64,000 bases of DNA from Guadua angustifolia (taxonomy: Eukaryota > Streptophyta > Magnoliopsida > Poales > Poaceae): contig CM070515.1 in NCBI GenBank assembly GCA_036346375.1, forward strand, positions 7,152,423 to 7,216,422, read 5' to 3'. Under the pieces are notes generated by a model. It was not told the DNA's origin and did not search any database. It worked only from the letters and a program-made list of their open reading frames with translations. The position numbers and the translations under genes are program-made. Below are positions 33,713 to 46,189 of this stretch, in pieces (position 1 is the stretch's first letter; each line of letters opens with the position of its first letter).

Positions 33713-33982
33713 TAATATTATAGATGTCAGCGCGGCAGAAATGTCGATCAACCGCACAACTTTTAGGTATGCACACTACTTTTAACAGAAAATGAATCTA
33801 ATTTTTGGAAAACAATCAATCTATGAATATATATAATTAATGAACTTTTCAGAATTCAGAATGAGCAAATGACGCCTGTATACATGAAGGAAACAAAATA
33901 AAAGAACAACACCGGTCAAGGTGATAAATTGCCACTTACAATCCAGTTTCTTAGAAGCCAGTAGTGGTAATACATTTCACTA

Positions 33983-34231
33983 CCTCCATTCCTGTTTACT
34001 TGTTGTTTCATATATCGATATGATTTACAATACACACATTAACTACAGCTTTTTCTAGTTATATGTTAGTATAAATTATTAAAAAATGATGGTACAAAGG
34101 CATTTTTCATGACAATTCTACGTATAAGTTCCACATGATAAATCTAAATAATTTTGTGTATTTTAACAGTGAAATTTTTAAAAATTTATTGCACATGTTG
34201 TTAAATGACATATAAAAGAGAACGAAGGGAC
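33983..34231. mobile_element. Stowaway-type MITE
   Basis: It is flanked by TA and has inverted ends CCTCCATTCCTGTTTACT and GTCCCTTCGTTCTCTTTTA. It is an AT-rich, non-coding element of 249 bp with family-typical phrases ('cataaatcta' reversed). Confidence 0.7.
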
Positions 34232-34274
34232 TATACTGAAAACCATTGATGTATGTGTGGTGTAAAATACTCTT

Positions 34275-34580
34275 AAGCCTTGTTTGGATCTCAAGTTTTT
34301 TCAAAACCAAATTTTGTTGCACTAGATGTAGGCCCTAACAACATAAATCTTGTTTGATTAGGATAAGATAAAACCAGAACTATAAAAGTACATTTTTGTT
34401 GAAACTCAAATTATGAATTTTTATGATAAATCATTCCCACCTGGTTTTCACAAAAAAAACATTAAAAAAGGATAGAAGAATAGCTGATAGCCAGTGTTAG
34501 CTAGCCAAACAACATTTTCACAAAAATGCATTTTCACGTAACTTATTAACAAAATCTGATGTCCAAACGACCACTTAAAT
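34275..34580. mobile_element. Degenerate Tourist-like MITE (possible)
   Basis: The ends 'TTAAGCCTTGTTTGGATCT' and 'ATGTCCAAACGACCACTTAA' are imperfect inverted repeats with TTA/TAA flanks. The interior is AT-rich and non-coding. From 34581 to 35865 I see nothing recognisable. Confidence 0.4.
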
Positions 34581-35865
34581 AAAATATAAATTCTCACAAA
34601 ATAGAAAAACAATTAGCCATTAATCTGGTGGCTCCTAATTATGACTAACCCACAAACGTTGATGCCGTATGTCTTTCATACTTAAAGTGAAAAGATAAAA
34701 GAAAAATTGTAAGACTAAAAAGCAACTCTTATTTAGTTATATATAATCTAAGTAAAATTTGAGTTGTCAAAGATTAAGAGTTTATGATGTATAATTGTAT
34801 ACTATGCGGGCATATCACTCCAGCTAGTTTAATTATTTTTAGACAGCCTCAAGAGACCATCTCAAATAAATTTCAAAATTTCATCAAAATGTTCCGACCT
34901 GATATATTTTCAAATAAATTAACGTTTGCTCTATGACCTCCGCGGAATTTTCCACAAACACACGCACAGAAGCAATTCCGAATTAAGAAATCTTGCACAA
35001 TATTTAATTAAGCCGATTTAATTTGTTCGATCGTGAGTTCGTGACAAACATGTACAAGTATACATAATTTCCCTTCTTATTTTTATTTGGCAAGGACAAG
35101 CACTTCCCTTCGACCTAAAGCTTCACAAAAACCCTCGAGCTAGATAATCTTTTACAATGGCGCCGACAGGTCACGAGTCTTCCCGAGCGGTTTGTATATA
35201 GTTATCGTCTAACTACCGTATAGTGGGTGTATCATTAGTTTAGCTGTCCGGATATATAGTCTACTTTATTCCAGTAGTTTCTTCCTAAAGAAATCGAGTT
35301 ATTTTTGTTTAGGTTGTCATCCGTGAAAAGCTTTATTAGTTGCAAGGGTACTGGTGCTGCTGACGTTCATGTCCTGGCCAGTCCCCTCATCAAGAAAACA
35401 AAAATTATACTGATTAAGTCTGAGATCACACACACGAACATGTCTCAGCGACAACTTCAGGTTTGAAAATAGATTAACTGGCTGCTAACGAAATTAATTA
35501 ACTAGCTCCAAATTGCGTCTATATGATTTTGCATATATGAAATATGGTAGTTGTTTAATTGCAATGGTTAGAACCATAACGTTTCGGTCAATTGGGGCCA
35601 AGGTATGTATCAGACATTCTTCCATATGATTGAGTGGTATATAATTGATTAGAAGTCAGTAAAACTAATAACCCGATACCAATTACCCTAACTTAACATG
35701 ATACCTTATGCTTGTTCAATAATTCCGAAAAGCAAAATAGATGTGCGCGAGTGTTATACATCTCCCGGCGGCTAGCTTAGCTCGCGTGCTGCTCCACTAG
35801 TTGAGTTTGCTCCCTAACTCCAGAGATGCAACCCTAGGCATTAGGCCATTCACAACCTAACTAAC

Positions 35866-36610
35866 CTCTTGTTTGGCGTCGTGCCGGACCGGCCCGATAC
35901 AGACCTATCGTGCTTTGTGCCTAAACCGTACTGGATCGCAATGGCCAGTCGTGTCTACCGGGCCTTGCTGGGCCCGCCCGACTCACCTTCGGCGAGCCCA
36001 AGTATGGCCCATTTGCACTTCGTGCCATGCTGGCCCAGGCCCAGCCCATTTGGACTATAGTGACGAGAAGAAAGGAATCAGAGACACATGGAGTTAAGAC
36101 AATGGACACAAATATTATAGAAAAAAGAAGTAAAATTTATTTATTTTTAGAACGAGAAGGATATGCTAAACACGAGCGAGAGAGAGGGCAACGAGAGAGT
36201 GAGGAAGAGAGGCAATGGAGATTGAAAGAGATAGATGAGCGAGGAAGAAATTGAGAGAGATGGGTGAGAAAGAGATAGAGTTGACCCGTCTCTCTCAGGT
36301 GTCGGCGGTGGGATGGCGTTCATACTATTGGGTACGTTCATAACGCTCACGCTATGTGGATCGGTGATCTTCATACTGAGCTTATTCATCATGCCCTGGA
36401 TCATCAGGCCCAATACGGCCCGTGCTACAGTGTCATGCCGGACCGTGCCGCCCATATCGTTCCTGATTCTCGGGCCCGGCACGGCCCGTACTACAGTATC
36501 GTATCGGTCCGACACGGCCCACTTCATGCTAGACCAGGTTTCGGACCGTACTATGCCCACCGTGCCTCAGGCCGGCCCAAAAGAGCCCGGCCTGAGTGCC
36601 CCCCTCTATA
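35866..36610. mobile_element. GGCCCG-repeat non-autonomous DNA element (ends unresolved)
   Basis: Both flanks (35878-36060 and 36405-36605) carry many GGCCCG/CGGGCC and 'cgtgccgg' motifs in opposite orientations around an A-rich core. This is typical of subterminal repeats of grass hAT-like elements. A clean TIR or target duplication was not found. Confidence 0.4.
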
Positions 36611-36768
36611 TAAAGCTCAAATGATATGTACGTATATATGCACCTGATTCTCCTAATTGGTGAATTATTACCGACCACTCTTTTAATTTCTGTCGCAAAA
36701 TAAATGATGCTGTGATATAACTGCAATAAAATTTTTCAAATGTAACCAATATATACTATACTATATAT

Positions 36769-38832
36769 TAGGGGTGAAAACGGATCGGATACGGGCGGAT
36801 ATTGCTCTTTCCGTATCCTAACCCATATTTTTTCCCCGGATTCGGAACCGGATACGGGCTAGCCGAATCCGGATACGAATCCGGATAATTCGGGATACGG
36901 ATACGGGTCGGATATATGACGGAAACGGATCGGAAACGGATAATTCGGGAACGGATAATACACGCATACATAAAGTAATATATGTTGAATTAAACCACAC
37001 AAATACTGAAATACATGACAATAATAGTAAGCAATCCTTGACATCACAGTTCACAGAGCAAGCAGCCAAGCACCAACAATGACAACCACATCACAGTATC
37101 ACACACAAAGCCTCCAGCTGACCGAACAAGCTCAGAACCAGCGCACACATGCAACGAAACTGAAACAAACAAGCACCGTTGCTCTGGACATGCTCAGAAC
37201 AAGCTCTGGACCGTGTTGCTCACATGCAACGAAACTGGAAACAAACAAGCTCTGGAAACAAACAAGCTCTGGACTGTGTTGCTATTTTCTTCCCAGAGTG
37301 CACGCATGGCCCATCCATCTACAATATATTGAGATATATTCAGCTACCCATTTTCATTCGTACGTTGTACACAATAAACTAAGAGGAAATGCCAACATAG
37401 TAAGAAATGAAATTTGATGCTGCCAAAAGTAATACTTACAATGATATGATCTCGGAAATAAAGTGATGCTTACAAGCAATCAAATTTGTTTCTACTGTGA
37501 GCACTAACTAGATTTGGTTCTAACAAAAGGTATGCTAAAAAAAAATCCGGAGATACATAGGATCTACAAGGAGCTGATAATCCATTCTTGAAAAATCATG
37601 CTAAAGAAAGCAAAAGGATGGAATTTTGTAAAAGCAATTTGTGGCCGATGCCTGGAAATTCTAGGGAGTATTGACATCCACTCACATTGCATCCTTCAGT
37701 TTATAGGATATATGGTTAGCAATGATCATAATGAACAAAATTATATTCGAGTAGAATTGTAGAAAACCAGAAGATTTCTATTGCTCACATCCTTCGAGTC
37801 AGTGTTCAATGTACAACTACCAGGCCCAACAACTGAAACAGAGAACAGAATACAGCATGGTGAGCTTCACAACATTGTACTAATCAGGAACCCACGCACA
37901 AGGATTTCTCAGGCCTCACTTTATTATCATAACATGTTGACATTAACCATATTTCCACCGCAACAAAATACATGATTCGAGTAAGAAATACAAATCTTGT
38001 CATACAGATCATCAATTTTCACAGATTGCCACATATCATCAATTTTCTCAAATCCAGCAATATCATACATGAAGACCAAAAAAGCTCTGTTCTTATCTCT
38101 GATACTACTACCACTACGGCACTACCCAGTCACATATCATCAATTTTCACAGATCTGGACCTAGAGCTTACCGGCGGCGGAATGTTACTGGATCTGGAGG
38201 GGCTGTGTCGGTGGCTCGAGCTCCTTCACCGGACCAACCAGAGCAGGGTGGCGGGGTGGGCGCTGGAGACCTCCAGCCGACGGCGGAGGGCGGGGGGCCA
38301 GCCGCCCTCACTCGTGGGAGGCCGGCCTCACTCGGCCAACCAGGGGTGGGACTGGGAGGAAGGGCCGCCGGTCGTGGGGAGGAAGGGAGCGCCGCCGGGA
38401 GGAGATGGGAGCGCCGTCGGGAGTGGGGAGATGGGAGCGCCGCCGGGGGAGGAGATGGGAGCGCCGCCGGGAGTGCTGGGGAGGGGAAGGGAGGTCCAGA
38501 TCTGAGAGCAGACTGAGTGTTTCTGTGTTTGAGAGTTGAGTTGAGAGCCGAGCCGAGTAGGGAAATCGCCAAATCGGGCGCACGGGTGACGGGGTGAGTA
38601 GGACTATCCGGAGACCAGAGACCTGATGAGACAAACATGAGACTATCCAGATATCCGAATTACCGAATACCCGATATCCGTTTCCCGACCCATATTTCCC
38701 TGATAGTGAACGCTCCGAATCCGATCCGGTATCCGCTTTCAACTATCCGGATCCGGATCCGACCCGATATCCGTTTTGCTTCGGATCCGGCTCCGGATCG
38801 AGCGGGAATTATCCGTCCCGTTTTCACCTCTA
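36769..38832 (-). mobile_element. Non-autonomous hAT transposon, 2064 bp, perfect 8-bp TSD
   Basis: It starts TAGGGGTGAAAACGGATCGG and ends CCGTTTTCACCTCTA. CTATATAT is duplicated on both sides (36761-36768 and 38833-38840). Both subterminal regions of 150-200 bp are dense in CCGGAT/ATCCGG. The interior has a GC-rich block (38170-38560) with a GGTAAGC donor-like site on the minus strand, resembling a transposon leader exon, but no transposase domain. It is a deletion derivative of an Ac-like element by inference. Confidence 0.9.
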
Positions 38833-38840
38833 CTATATAT

Positions 38841-39700
38841 CGCGCTATCACCGAGGAAACTGAAGGTGCTTAACTATTAGTGCCACACCGTAACAGGCAA
38901 AAATTTACTGGACTGCAAAAAGATATATAATAGTAACTCCACAAAATGAGGCAGGAAACCCATACAATAGTAGCGTGCGGAGCAAATTACGCGCGCGTGA
39001 GCGCATATGAAAAGAGCCAAGAAATCGAAGTGGCCGGCCTGGCCTGGCTTGTAGACTTGCTAAGTAAGTACTGAAATACATTTCGTTTTCTTGCTGAAAT
39101 GAGTACTGCAGAAAGCCTTTTTTGTTTGTTTGTTAATTTGTTTTGGTCAATGATCGACTTAGCCAGGAGCATATGGTTGGTGCGCGACCAATTATTCTTC
39201 GATTGCTTCGTATATTATTCTTGTCATATGCGCAATGAGGAAAAGGTCGTATCGCTTCAACTGCAAGTACGGGATGCAGTGAGCATCTAACAAGCGCTGC
39301 ACATGGAAGTTGCTGTCGACGTGTTTTCGTTAAGGGAAGAAGAAAGATTCTGAAGTCAAAGTACATAGTATCGGTTAGAAATTGGTTTATTGATGTCCCA
39401 TTTCCTTTAATTGCAAAGTATGTATGGTTTGATATCATGTTGTCTAGCCAAATGGAGGAAATTAAGGTAATTTAAAAAGTAGAGTCCTTGCCACCTCTTG
39501 AATAATGACATTTGTCATGAGAATGACATAAGGTGGATAGTGGCTAAACACACACGCATGCACGCGCATTCGCGTATTTTCACGTGACTTGTGACTTGCG
39601 ACGAGCAACCGCACCTTTTGTTTTGCTAAACCTTGCAATTATCTCTCCATTTAATCTGTTTAAATGAGATTTAAACATATGTTTTAATTTGGTGTCATTA
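38841..39700. other. No gene recognised
   Basis: AT-rich sequence with scattered short open frames and no family resemblance. Confidence 0.4.
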
Positions 39701-39703
39701 TGT

Positions 39704-39806
39704 AGACAGTTACTAGTAACTGCCGCATTCAAATTGTCAGTTACTAGTAACTGTCATATTTAACTGACATAATGTGGTCAGTTACTATCACGTGTCTATA
39801 TAATCC
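39704..39806 (+). promoter_or_regulatory. Palindromic repeats upstream of a TATA box, LTR-like promoter
   Basis: The 16-bp perfect palindrome CAGTTACTAGTAACTG occurs at 39707-39722 and 39738-39753. A third half-site, GTCAGTTACTA, lies near 39777. About 40 bp downstream is TCTATATAATCCCC (39795-39808). The arrangement looks like enhancer elements of a Copia-type LTR promoter, but LTR borders were not found. From 39810 to 40470 no gene is recognised. Confidence 0.45.
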
Positions 39807-40468
39807 CCTGGAGACGACTAGGATGGTGAAACTGAATTCTCCTCAATTCTTCCTCCTCTCTGAATTGCTAAACTGTTGAGTTGAGCTGTTGAACCTTGCC
39901 AGCTTTCCTCCTCGATGTGCATCGTGAAGGAGGGTGAGCGGTATCTCCGAGCCATTGCCGCAGAGTTCACCTACACAGGACAGTAATAAGGTTTCTGAGC
40001 AGCGCATCAGCGCGGCCGCTTTGTTTCTTCCTCAACATCGACTACTTCCACAATCGCATCTGCGTTGCCACTTTTTCTTCATGAAGCCCGATTGTAAGTC
40101 AATCGACTCCACTAAAATACAATTCTTGAATATATTCTGAAGTATAATGAGTTGCTTGTTGTTTTATACATCTCTAGTTTTTTTTTATCTTTGCTGAATA
40201 TAAAATCTAAAATAAAATATTACGTCATTTCAAACAGTATCAGTTTTGGATCCATCTAGACTACATTGGCCTGGCCGACACTCTACGTGAGTATAGTTTT
40301 CTTTCCCTTTTTTTGATACATGACTGCGACGTTGTAACACACCCAATGAGATTGCACGAATTCTTAGCATAGATATATGTAGCTTCTTGTTGTTTTTAAT
40401 TTTCTTGTCGTTCTTCTTGATGTTTTTGGATCATGGTGTCTATGACATCATGTATGGTGCCCTAGGTG

Positions 40469-40471
<3 letters not shown>

Positions 40472-40532
<61 letters not shown>
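40472..40532. repeat. (TA)n microsatellite, about 30 units
   Basis: An uninterrupted TA tract immediately left of the foldback element. Confidence 0.98.
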
Positions 40533-40534
<2 letters not shown>

Positions 40535-40925
40535 TGAAATATTCAGTGAAAACCACTCATTCTATGAAAACTCCGTGGAAACTACCCGTAGAAGTTTTGA
40601 AAAATTCTCAAAAAATTACCATATGTAGGGGAGGTGAATTTCTACAATCCTGCAAAATTTGAAGATGAAACTCAATCGCATTTGAAAGATATGAAAAAGA
40701 CAAATTCAGCATAAATAGTAATTTTCACTGTTTTAGCACTATTCTTTTTGCTGTTTGTCTTTTTCATATCTTTCAAATGCGATTGAGTTTCATCTTCAAA
40801 TTTTGCAGGATTGTAGAAGTTCACCTCCCCTACATATGGTAATTTTTTGAGAATTTTTCAAAACTTCTACGGGTGGTTTCCACGGAGTTTTCATGGAATA
40901 GGTGGTTTTCACTGAATATTTCGCC
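40533..40925. mobile_element. Foldback (long inverted-repeat) element inside TA microsatellite
   Basis: Two arms of about 177 bp are inverted copies with only a handful of mismatches, around a loop of about 40 bp (near 40712-40750). The ends read GTGAAATATTCAGTGAAAAC and GGCGAAATATTCAGTGAAAA (reverse complement). (TA)n tracts flank both sides (40472-40532, 40926-40950). It is non-coding. If transcribed it would form a long near-perfect hairpin. Confidence 0.9.
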
Positions 40926-40950
40926 ATATATATATATATATATATATATA

Positions 40951-41310
40951 GGAAAATGATTCCATACTCCTGGGTATATGTACTCCCACCTCTAATATAT
41001 CATTTAAATGATGTTGCTATACTTCTTTATCCTTTTGAGTATACTCTAATACTGATTATAAGATACTTCAAAGTGAGTTCCATAAAAAATTTCATTAAAA
41101 TCCACCCTTTATAGCATAATTTGTTTACATATTCCTTATACATATAAAAAAGGGTATGTAGCAAAAAAAATAAAGGGTCTGATAAAATTTTTTTAATCAT
41201 GTTGTATTGGAGTATGTTAGAATTATTATTGAGTATACCGAAAGCGATAAAGGAGTATAAAATATTTATTTAAGTGGTATATTAGATGTGAGTATGTACT
41301 CCTGAGTATT

Positions 41311-41312
<2 letters not shown>
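40951..41312. mobile_element. Microsatellite-flanked MITE (Micron-like), full length
   Basis: Inverted ends of about 45 bp (GGAAAATGATTCCATACTCC and GGAATACTCAGGAGTACATA, the latter reverse-complemented) are flanked by (TA)n on both sides. The rice Micron family is known to sit in (TA)n; I infer a similar type from position and structure. The interior matches 15700-16035. Confidence 0.7.

Positions 41313-41391
<79 letters not shown>
41313..41391. repeat. (TA)n(TG)n compound microsatellite
   Basis: About 15 TA units run directly into about 24 TG units. Confidence 0.97.
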
Positions 41392-41394
<3 letters not shown>

Positions 41395-41694
41395 TGAGAT
41401 ATCTCTTTATCCTTTTAAGCATTATCTAATCTGATTATAAGATATTCCAAAGTAAGTTCTATGAAAAGTGTCGTTATGGTCCACTCTTTATAACATAATT
41501 TATGTATATACTTATTTTACATATGAAAAAGTGTATATAGCAAAAATAAAGAGCTTCAATGAATTTTTTTCAACCATACAATATTGGAGTATCTTAGAAT
41601 TATATATTAAAGTATACCAAAAGTGATAAATGAATATAACGCATTCGTTTAAATGGTATATTAGAGGTGGTAGTATATATCAGGAGTACGGAAA
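41392..41694. mobile_element. Second Micron-like MITE, left end truncated
   Basis: It is homologous to 40951-41312 from 'ctttatccttttgag' to the right end 'ggtagtatatatcaggagtac', but the left inverted repeat is missing and replaced by the (TG)n tract. From 41695 to 41983 no feature is recognised. Confidence 0.7.
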
Positions 41695-41983
41695 AGGCTA
41701 AATGTATGTGTTGTGCTGACGACGTGCAAATGGGTCAAGCTCAATGGCAGGCCCATCGTAGCCTGCAAACCAGTGCTGGACTGATTGAAGAGCTGAGTTG
41801 GCCACGCCGATGGTTGACCTTTGCTGTACAAACAAGCTTTCTCCCTTTTCAGTCGGTGGAGATTGTCATCGAACGCTCTACCCATCCGGACTCGAGCCTG
41901 GATACCTACATTCTCTGTGAAGTCAACTAGCTAGAATCTCACGTATTGCCACGGATCACCTCTTAATTTTAACACAGAGAGAG

Positions 41984-44586
41984 TGTAACTCCCTAGAAAT
42001 TCACATATTTTTGTTTTAATTATTATTTAGGATTTTAGTGAATTTTTTTATTTTTATGGATTTTGTAAAGGCCTTTTCACATTTTCAGTTTTACTAAAAA
42101 GAATTTCTGCAGAAAACTTATGCCTTGAAAAATTCCGAAAATAATTTTATTTGGTTCTAAATATTTCAAAGTATTTCTGATAATTTTTCCGCATTTTTAG
42201 AGCTTTTTCTCTATTTTTTATCAAAGCCAGTTTTCTCCCAACTCAAAATAATTCGGGAAAAAAGACATGATAGTGGGACCGGACCCCACTGTCAAAGCAT
42301 CTTCAACCTCAGGGCAAGTCCAGAAAAGCTGCTCTTTTCTGTGTCTTCTATGAAACTCAAAACCTCCATGATTTGAGCGCCAAAAATTTGAAAAAAATAT
42401 ATTTGGATTCTTCGTGATCTACTCTATCCATTCATAGCTAATTTGCTCGAAATATCCTACTCATAAATACCGGATTTAGTTCCTTTTTAAATCACAAAAA
42501 TCTCGTCAGTTTCCATTCATTGAGAGCTCCCCGTGACTATGGGCCTGTTTGGTAGAGCTCCAAATCCCAGCTTCACCTCAGACTTGTAGGCTAAAATAAA
42601 GTGAATCAAGTTTATATTTTTAGTCTAAAATGTAAACAAAATGACCCACCTAAACACTCTTAATATATACCCATAACTCCAACTCTACGGATCTGGTGGA
42701 GTTAAGAATACCCAGATCTATTAACCTAGTGAAGCTAAAGTTGTATCAAACACATCATATATCCCTCCCCGAGGACCCCTCATTCCTCCACAACCTAATA
42801 CTTACCTCCGCAAACCAATTCCGTGCTTACAATATTTGAAGTTCCTCGCTATTCCTGTCACCACCCAGCCGGCCTAGCCGCACGCTGGTCCCCTCCCTCC
42901 TTGCGCCATTATTGAATACAGAGAGCTCTGCTCTCTGTCTATTCGTTGCAACCGTGAACAGCTAGGGAAAAAAGAAAAAAAAAACAGAGATAAAACTATG
43001 CACAGTAATCTAGAGTTTTCTTTAGAAAATTAAATTAAAAAATTTAGAAAATCTTTTTTCCTTTCTTTTTGATCTTAACGAGCCCGTTTTCATCCGTTCG
43101 AACTCCGATTGGCTCTGTTTTTCTTTCTAAATTCATCTAAAATCTCAAATCATTTATTTATACTATTTTTATTTTATTTGAATTTATTTAAATTTTATTT
43201 GAAATTATATGTTCTTTGCGTATAGATTTTGGAGAGTCCGAACGATTCGTTGTCGATGATATCGAGCATCAACCCTTCATGCAAAGCAAGTTACACATCC
43301 TTGAACATGTTGATCTTAAAATTTAAAATTATATTTTGAATTTAAATTATTGCATGCATAATTTTAGCAACATAATTGTTTTAATTAAAGTAATTAATCT
43401 CCGAATTGATTAAGACCACCTTGAAAATTTGAATACCTTATTCCATTGTAACCCTAAGACATATATAAAATATTAAAATGATTAGAAATATGCTTGGTCA
43501 TGCTTAGAACTAAGGTTAGGACATTTTAGGGATTTAAGCTAAATAGTGTTCTGTTTAAATGTGATTTGGACCGGGTGAGAATGGTTGACTGGTGGGTGCG
43601 TAAAGCACGGGGAGTGTGAAAAGCTCGTCTAGTCAATTAAGGACTGGTCTGTGAGCTACAGAATGTAAAGTGTTATCGTACTACCATGAGTTTGGAATAG
43701 AACAGACTTGGCTCCGTATTGCGACACACCATGAATAGTTATGCCATTAGGTTGAAAGTTGGAGCAAGTGTAAGAATACCACTCGGCGCAAGAGGGGGCT
43801 TCTGGATTGGGCAGTTTAACCTTACCAGCGGTGAAATCTTAGCAAGCATGACTATATGGATGGAGTTTTATAGGGGTCTTGTCATGATTTTCTCTGCCGA
43901 CACACTAAAGTGAGTATGTTTTTGGGTAAAAGGAGATAATCGTGTATTGTGGGTAAAGTTGTATAACCTCTACAGAGTGTAAAATCAATCAATTAGTTGC
44001 GTCCACGGTCATGGGCATGTCGAGCAAGCCTTTTACGAACTAGATTTTGATGTTTTCAAAAATGACTTTAAAAGATGGAGTGATTCCATTAATTGGGAAA
44101 ATTTGGAATAACTCCAGGAGGGATTCTTGTGCAAAAATTTGCTAAAAGAATATCTTTCTTAAAGATAATGCCTTTAAAAAGTACTTATAATATTGGAACA
44201 ACTTGTTGCTTTATGCTAAACTCAACCATATAACCATCTATTGTATCCTTTACATTAATATTGCATTTACTGTGTGACTTACTGAGTACTTTATACTTAC
44301 CCTTTCTTACTCTGCTAATTCAGAGGAGTTTTACGTAGGTGAGGACCAGATGGACTAGCCGCTTCCTAGTCGATTACCTATAGCAAACCTATTGGATTTT
44401 ACTACTATTTTCTTTATTTCCGTAGCTTTATTATTTGGCATGTCTGCCACCTTTTATGTAAACTCTGATTAATAATAAAATGTGATAGATATGTTGTGTT
44501 ATCATATTTGTTGTGTGTACTAGTTTTTTTTTTACTAGTACAGAATACATAGAGGATTTCAGAAGTGTTTTTTGGGGGGTCCGACA
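41984..44586 (+). mobile_element. Gypsy-type LTR (solo or truncated), 2.6 kb
   Basis: It starts TGTAACTCCC and ends GGGGGGTCCGACA. It shares a diagnostic block with 56806-61169: 'ggcgcaagagggggc', 'gaaa(t/c)cttagc', 'gggtaaag(tt)gtataacctct' and 'cagagtgtaaaa'. No protein domains are present. No matching target duplication was found, so truncation or loss of one border is likely. A Tourist-like insertion may sit at about 42541-42775 ('gggcctgtttggtagagc'). Confidence 0.6.
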
Positions 44587-45366
44587 AACCAAAAAAGAAA
44601 AAGAAAAATGATGTATCTCAATGTTAATAGAGAGGAGAAATGTTCTCAATTTTAAAAAAAATGATGTAGCTTTAACACTATAGAAAATACAGTATCCGTA
44701 GCATGCAGTGGTGGGCGGACAGCCTCTCCGTACATCTCTAACATTAGTGATATATATAGATAGATACTGGAGTTCTTGGCCAAATTTCAAAACAAAAAAG
44801 ACTTCCTCCTGCATCATCATGGCCGTCGGTTCACGGCGTTGCCCTTCCCCCTAAAATGGTAAAAATTGAAATGAGGCTGTCAAAATAAAAAAAAATGCGG
44901 TGCAAGATGAATGTGGTCAATAGATAATGAAGCAAAAGATACGACACATGTTGTTTCAGGAATTCTTAGTTTTTGACATAAAGCAGGAATTCTTAGTAAT
45001 TTCTAGAGACGTTATTTTGAGTGATGCATATACATTGTAACACTAAGCTGCCAAACGAAATAATCTGGAACGATCATACGTGTCATACGACCACAAATAA
45101 TTGAGATGACATGGATGTACCAAAGATGAGATTAATAGCACTAATTGTAGTTATTAGTGGGGATCGCTTGTGTAGATATATAGGGTCGTATAGGATCTGC
45201 ACCGTTCAACATTCATCCAATGGGTTAAAACAATAGAGGTAATATGCTTGTAAAGAGGAAGAGAAAATTGACTGAAGCTAGTGGGGATGATTTGTATAGA
45301 TATATAGGATTCCAGTTATAAGTTCTGAAATTCTGATCCATCATGAGATTCTCTAAATTACTAGCC
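44587..45366. other. No gene recognised
   Basis: AT-rich spacer. A 30-bp phrase 'tagtggggat..gtatagatatatagg' is repeated near 45157 and 45281. Confidence 0.4.
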
Positions 45367-45371
45367 ATGTG

Positions 45372-46068
45372 TGTCGACGATTCGGGACAGGGTCCCCCGC
45401 CGAACTTACTTGTTGAATGAGGGATCAACTTAGGGCCCCTTTTCCGCAAGGGTTATACGTCTGAGGGTATGCCGAGCTACGGATCGGAATGGATAAGACA
45501 ATCAGGAAGCACACAGGGGTCGTTTTTTTTGTCTGGTTCGGGCCTCTCACGGAGGAGATAACAACCCTACGTCCAGTGGATTCACTAATGAGTATGGAGT
45601 AGTTACAATGTGCTTGCTCGGAGGAGCCTCGAACTAGCCTAAGGACTCCAGCGAACGAGCTCTGTGTCTGAGTATGTGTGGTGCCGAAAAGCCAGCCCTC
45701 AATACATCGTGCGAGGGGGTATTTATAGGGGATTTACAGGAGACAAGTTACTTATTACAGGGGGCGCCATCAGAGGACGTAAGGGTAAAGGGCGCGCCAC
45801 TCACGGTACCACGCGACGTGTAAGCAAGCAGAACCAAGCGCGGTGCGGACCGTGGCGTATGGATCCCGGCGGCGATCCTCGAGCATTGCGGCTTTAATGC
45901 CACGTCGCTTGTCATGGGCCCCGAGCTTGGCTTGCTCGGGACATACTTGATGGGGACGGGTAGCCCCGTGAGCCGGCTACACGAAAGTCGGCCTTATGCA
46001 CTATCCGCAAGAGCATAGTCGGTTGGCGCCGGCCGATGGTCGCTCTCAGAATTTCCCAATCCCCGACA
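45372..46068 (-). repeat. LTR, 3' copy (element minus-oriented)
   Basis: This 697-bp copy of the LTR runs from TGTCGACGATT to CCCCGACA, with the target duplication immediately to its left. Confidence 0.9.
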
Positions 46069-46189
46069 GCCTAGCCCCGAGGCTTAAGGGGAAGTTGTCG
46101 AGATCGGCCTCGCCTTAAGCCTCTAGACACATAGGGAGGATTGGGACTTTGCAAAAAAAACTCATCGCAACATCCGAGCAACACTGGCT

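Noticed and set aside
38168..38742. Pro-rich open frames in the GC block of the hAT element
   Set aside because: Composition-driven, with no domain; interpreted as transposon leader sequence.
42541..42775. Tourist-like MITE inside the 2.6 kb LTR
   Set aside because: The left end resembles GGGCCTGTTTGG but the right end is a poor inverted match and no 3-bp duplication is clear; mentioned only within the LTR entry.
41984..44586. Calling this interval a solo LTR with target duplication
   Set aside because: The five bases before the TG start (GAGAG) do not match those after the CA end (AACCA), so only an LTR-derived segment is claimed.
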